The notes under the pieces are model-generated. The model did not search any database and was not told the DNA's origin. It was given only the letters and a program-made list of their open reading frames with translations. Below are positions 50,301 through 52,246 of a DNA stretch of 52,246 nt, piece after piece; the stretch's first letter is position 1; the number at the start of each line of letters is the position of its first letter. Source of the DNA: Sabulitectum sp964571965 (GTDB lineage Bacteria; Fermentibacterota; Fermentibacteria; Fermentibacterales; JCC-6); contig CAZNFQ010000006.1 of assembly GCA_964571965.1 (NCBI GenBank), forward strand, positions 1 to 52,246, given 5' to 3'. The position numbers and the translations under genes were made by a program.

Positions 50301-50856
50301 GACGATACCGCTGGTTTATCCTGTACCTGTGGTTCTTGTGGCCGTGATGAGAGGCGCAGACGTAAATGTTACCACCATTGGAGATTGCGGTATAATGGGT
50401 TTGAGACCTCCTCTGGTCTATGTATCTCTTCATGCTCACCACTATTCAACAGGTGGCATAGAGGAATCCCTCCGGTTCAGCATAAACATTCCTCATGCGG
50501 GGATGGTGGAAGAAACTGACGTCTGCGGAATGGTATCCGGTAGGGATCATAACAAGGCAGATCTTTTCAGGGTTGAATACCCGGGGCCGAATGGGGTGCC
50601 TGTGCTGACCGACTGTCCTGTGAGTCTTATCTGTTCGGTACGAGAGAAGATATCCATCGAACACAGGCGAATATTCATAGCCGATGTGAAAAGCACATGG
50701 ATCGAAAGCGACCTGCTTTCCGGGGATCGTTTGCCGGGGCTTCTCAAGCTGAAGCCGCTGATCTACCATCTTGACAATCATTACTATACTTCTGGTGAAG
50801 TTGTTTCAGAGGGGTACTCGGCGGATACAAGCAGCGTTCCCCTGAGAGAGCAATAA
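50284..50856 (+). CDS. Flavin reductase-like FMN-binding protein
   Basis: The 190-residue protein shows the split-barrel flavin reductase fold: YPVPVVLVAVMRG, VNVTTIGDCGIMGLRPPLVYVSLHAHHYSTGGI and FSINIPHAGMVEETDVCG, as in flavoredoxin. These bind FMN and transfer electrons from NAD(P)H or other donors to acceptors or partner enzymes. The length and motif order fit well. GTG at 50284 lies inside the previous gene. It closes the long operon and could supply electrons to its radical SAM or Mo enzymes; that is an inference from context. Confidence 0.83.
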   Translation: MKTEIETIPLVYPVPVVLVAVMRGADVNVTTIGDCGIMGLRPPLVYVSLHAHHYSTGGIEESLRFSINIPHAGMVEETDVCGMVSGRDHNKADLFRVEYPGPNGVPVLTDCPVSLICSVREKISIEHRRIFIADVKSTWIESDLLSGDRLPGLLKLKPLIYHLDNHYYTSGEVVSEGYSADTSSVPLREQ

Positions 50857-50894
50857 ATTCCCACTTAAACAGTATAAGATTGTCCTGGAATGTT

Positions 50895-50923
50895 TTGACA
50901 TGTTCCCGGTCACTCTGCATATT
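50895..50923 (+). promoter_or_regulatory. Candidate sigma-70 promoter of the OsmC gene
   Basis: A perfect TTGACA (50895-50900) is followed after 17 bases by CATATT (50918-50923), 32 bases before the ATG at 50955. Confidence 0.55.
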
Positions 50924-50954
50924 GCTTTTCCATAAAACAACCGAAGGGAAGAAT

Positions 50955-51389
50955 ATGGCAGTTAAGAAAGTCAGGGTGCAGGGAGTTCAGGATAACAGTT
51001 TCAGAATGGAAGTTACAGCAGGCAATCATACACTTGTGGTAGATCAGCCTGTATCAGGTGGAGGCGGGGATTCCGGTCCCAACCCCCTGGAATACTTTCT
51101 GGTTTCGCTTGCAGGCTGCATAGGCGCAATCGGAAGGATCATTGCAAACCAGAGAAAAATGGACGTAAGGGGTTTCAGGGTAGACGTGCATGGAGAGCTG
51201 AACACCGATAACCTTCTGGGAATGAGCAGCGAAGAGAGAGCCGGCTTCAGCAGTATCAGGGTAAGTGTTTTCATCGATGCTGAAATGACGGAAGAGGAGA
51301 AGGCCTCATACCTCAGCGAAGTGGATTCCAGATGCCCCATATCCGACAATATCTGCAATGCTTCAAATGTGAGTTTCGAGTTGGTGTGA
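50955..51389 (+). CDS. OsmC family protein
   Basis: OsmC/Ohr-type proteins are small dimeric enzymes that reduce organic peroxides through a reactive Cys pair. This 144-residue one has GPNPLEYFLVSLAGCIGAIGRI with the first Cys and DSRCPISDNICNAS with the second, in the YhfA-like branch. ATG at 50955 follows AAGGGAAG and gives the family start (MAVKKVRVQGVQ); an upstream TTG would add a non-homologous leader. It is transcribed alone from its own promoter. The physiological substrate is unknown. Confidence 0.88.
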   Translation: MAVKKVRVQGVQDNSFRMEVTAGNHTLVVDQPVSGGGGDSGPNPLEYFLVSLAGCIGAIGRIIANQRKMDVRGFRVDVHGELNTDNLLGMSSEERAGFSSIRVSVFIDAEMTEEEKASYLSEVDSRCPISDNICNASNVSFELV

Positions 51390-51473
51390 TTCATTTCACG
51401 ATGGCGTGATAATTACAGACAAAGCCGTTCACAGCTTATATAAGCATTAGACGCATTTGCTCTGCGAATACCC

Positions 51474-51502
51474 TTGACAAGGCTTCTTAATTGTTGTCTT
51501 AT
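51474..51502 (+). promoter_or_regulatory. Probable sigma-70 promoter of the response-regulator/NuoE operon
   Basis: TTGACA (51474-51479), a 17-base spacer and TCTTAT (51497-51502) lie upstream of the response-regulator ATG with a leader of about 85 bases. A small TCACG/CGTGA hairpin (51396-51409) after OsmC may end the preceding transcript. Confidence 0.5.
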
Positions 51503-51591
51503 CGGGGGTTCGCATACCATTCAAAGCGTGGAAACACTGTATCATTAACCCGTTAGAACCCTATTGGAAAAGCAATGGAAAGGGCTGAAAC

Positions 51592-51987
51592 ATGGCAGAC
51601 AAGATAAGAGTTCTCCTTGTCGATGATGATCCTGATTTCATCGAAGCCAACAGCATCATCCTTGAAGCCAGCGGTTTTGAGGTTCTCACAGCCGCAAGCG
51701 GCGCCGAGGGCCTGAAAAAGGTCGAAGAGGAAAAGCCGGATGTGGTTGTTCTCGATGTTATGATGGAAAACACCGACGAAGGATTCTCCGTGGCTCGCAA
51801 GATCCGCAGAACACTTCACAGCAACGTTCCCATTATCATGCTTACTTCGGTAGCACAGGCAACAGGTTACACCTTCAAGCCTGAAGATCATCCGGATTTC
51901 TTCCCGGTGGATCAGTTCCTGGAGAAGCCTGTTCCTCCCACTACCCTGGTTACCAAGATCAGGGAAGCACTTGAGAAGGGAGAATAA
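51592..51987 (+). CDS. Single-domain response regulator receiver
   Basis: The 131-residue protein is a stand-alone receiver: acidic pocket Asp11-Asp12, phospho-acceptor Asp55 (VVVLDVMM), Thr85 and Lys112 (FLEKPV). An insertion before the Lys (YTFKPEDHPDFFPVDQ) is unlike CheY and is, as far as I recall, shared by receivers encoded in hydrogenase gene clusters. It has no output domain, so it acts by protein contact. The NuoE-like gene starts 2 bases after its stop. A regulatory role towards the complex that follows is likely but unproved. Confidence 0.85.
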   Translation: MADKIRVLLVDDDPDFIEANSIILEASGFEVLTAASGAEGLKKVEEEKPDVVVLDVMMENTDEGFSVARKIRRTLHSNVPIIMLTSVAQATGYTFKPEDHPDFFPVDQFLEKPVPPTTLVTKIREALEKGE

Positions 51988-51989
51988 CA

Positions 51990-52246
51990 GTGGCAAGAAA
52001 TCCTAAAGAGATAGTCAAAGAAGGGCTCGGCAAGTTCGGAACCGGAAGAGAGGCAATAATGCAGCTTCTCACCATGGTGAATGAAGAACTCAGCTGGGTT
52101 CCCGAAGAGGCAATACTGGAGATCGCCGAGGCAACCGGTGTGAGCGGTGCAGAGGTTTACAGCGTGGTCAGCTTCTACAGCTTTTTCAGCACCGAGCCCA
52201 GGGGAAGGAATATCGTTCGTCTCTGCAGCACCATAAGCTGCGCAAT
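51990..52246 (+). CDS. NuoE-like 2Fe-2S subunit (complex I/hydrogenase), 3' truncated
   Basis: From GTG 51990 the frame runs off the window. The visible 85 residues match the NuoE/HndA thioredoxin-like subunit: LLTMVNEELSWVPEEAILEIAEATGVSGAEVYSVVSFYSFF, followed by RLCSTISCA, which holds the first two cluster Cys. This subunit carries a 2Fe-2S centre and passes electrons in NADH dehydrogenases, NAD-reducing and electron-bifurcating hydrogenases. The stand-alone receiver before it favours a hydrogenase operon over complex I, but the partner genes are outside the window. Confidence 0.85.
   Translation, partial: MARNPKEIVKEGLGKFGTGREAIMQLLTMVNEELSWVPEEAILEIAEATGVSGAEVYSVVSFYSFFSTEPRGRNIVRLCSTISCA

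Noticed and set aside
1..52246. CRISPR arrays, tRNA or rRNA genes, insertion sequences, prophage
   Set aside because: No regularly spaced repeats, transposase-like frames, cloverleaf-like stretches or phage genes were seen by eye; a short tRNA could still be missed without a covariance search.

Overview
The window looks like a chromosomal piece of a Gram-negative-type (diderm) bacterium of the FCB superphylum, probably from an uncultured candidate phylum. Reasons: Por-type secretion parts (a PorU-like C25 sortase next to a PorV-like barrel), several secreted proteins ending in a type IX-like C-terminal sorting module, an Omp85 barrel and a very large outer-membrane protein, alongside DivIVA and PASTA proteins that are more often met in Gram-positives. 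The exact taxon is a guess; Fermentibacteria (Hyd24-12) is one candidate. GC content is moderate, GTG/TTG starts are common, and genes overlap by 1-4 bases in long operons. No tRNA, rRNA, CRISPR array, insertion sequence or prophage was seen.

Layout. 1-5964: a truncated polysaccharide deacetylase, two metallo-beta-lactamase-fold hydrolases, an HD-domain protein, DUF202 and DUF554 membrane proteins, a PASTA-only membrane protein, rpe and a small lipoprotein. 5972-10607: a translation operon ffh-rpsP-khpA-rimM-trmD-rplS-rnhB, in which rnhB carries a YraN domain and trmD seems to lack a normal start codon. 10650-11757: a monocistronic secreted thioredoxin-fold protein whose reading frame crosses an in-frame TGA exactly where the first Cys of a CxxC motif should be, followed by a SECIS-like hairpin. 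I read it as a selenoprotein. 11834-16990: two SDR-type enzymes, a secreted protein, an M6 metalloprotease and a YggS-family protein.

17106-32501: divIVA followed by a surface/secretion cluster: PorU-like sortase, PorV-like barrel, M6 protease with a propeller, DUF5683 protein, HExxH protease, small propeller protein, a 1038-residue outer-membrane protein with a SprA-reminiscent segment and an Omp85-family barrel. The genes are tightly packed or overlapping and plausibly form one operon for exporting and anchoring surface proteins. 32523-35961 (minus strand) holds a P-loop kinase and a large ATPase/TPR protein with a degenerate adenylate-cyclase domain.

36031-50856: the most unusual region. 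A SahR-like ArsR/methyltransferase regulator, with a perfect palindrome lying on its own promoter, starts a run of about fifteen co-directional genes, nearly all overlapping: ahcY, a molybdopterin oxidoreductase with fused ferredoxin, a sugar-isomerase-like TIM barrel, three SPASM radical SAM enzymes, two methyltransferases, a B12-binding-type radical SAM enzyme, a cytidylyltransferase-like enzyme, a CDP-alcohol phosphotransferase, MobA, a propeller protein and a flavin reductase. AhcY would clear S-adenosylhomocysteine made by the methyltransferases, MobA would serve the Mo enzyme, and the nucleotidyltransferase/CDP-alcohol pair would build a phosphodiester, possibly a modified lipid head group. 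I know of no described pathway with this set. 50955-52246: an OsmC protein and the start of an operon with a single-domain response regulator and a NuoE-like subunit, probably of a hydrogenase or NADH-oxidising complex, cut by the window end.
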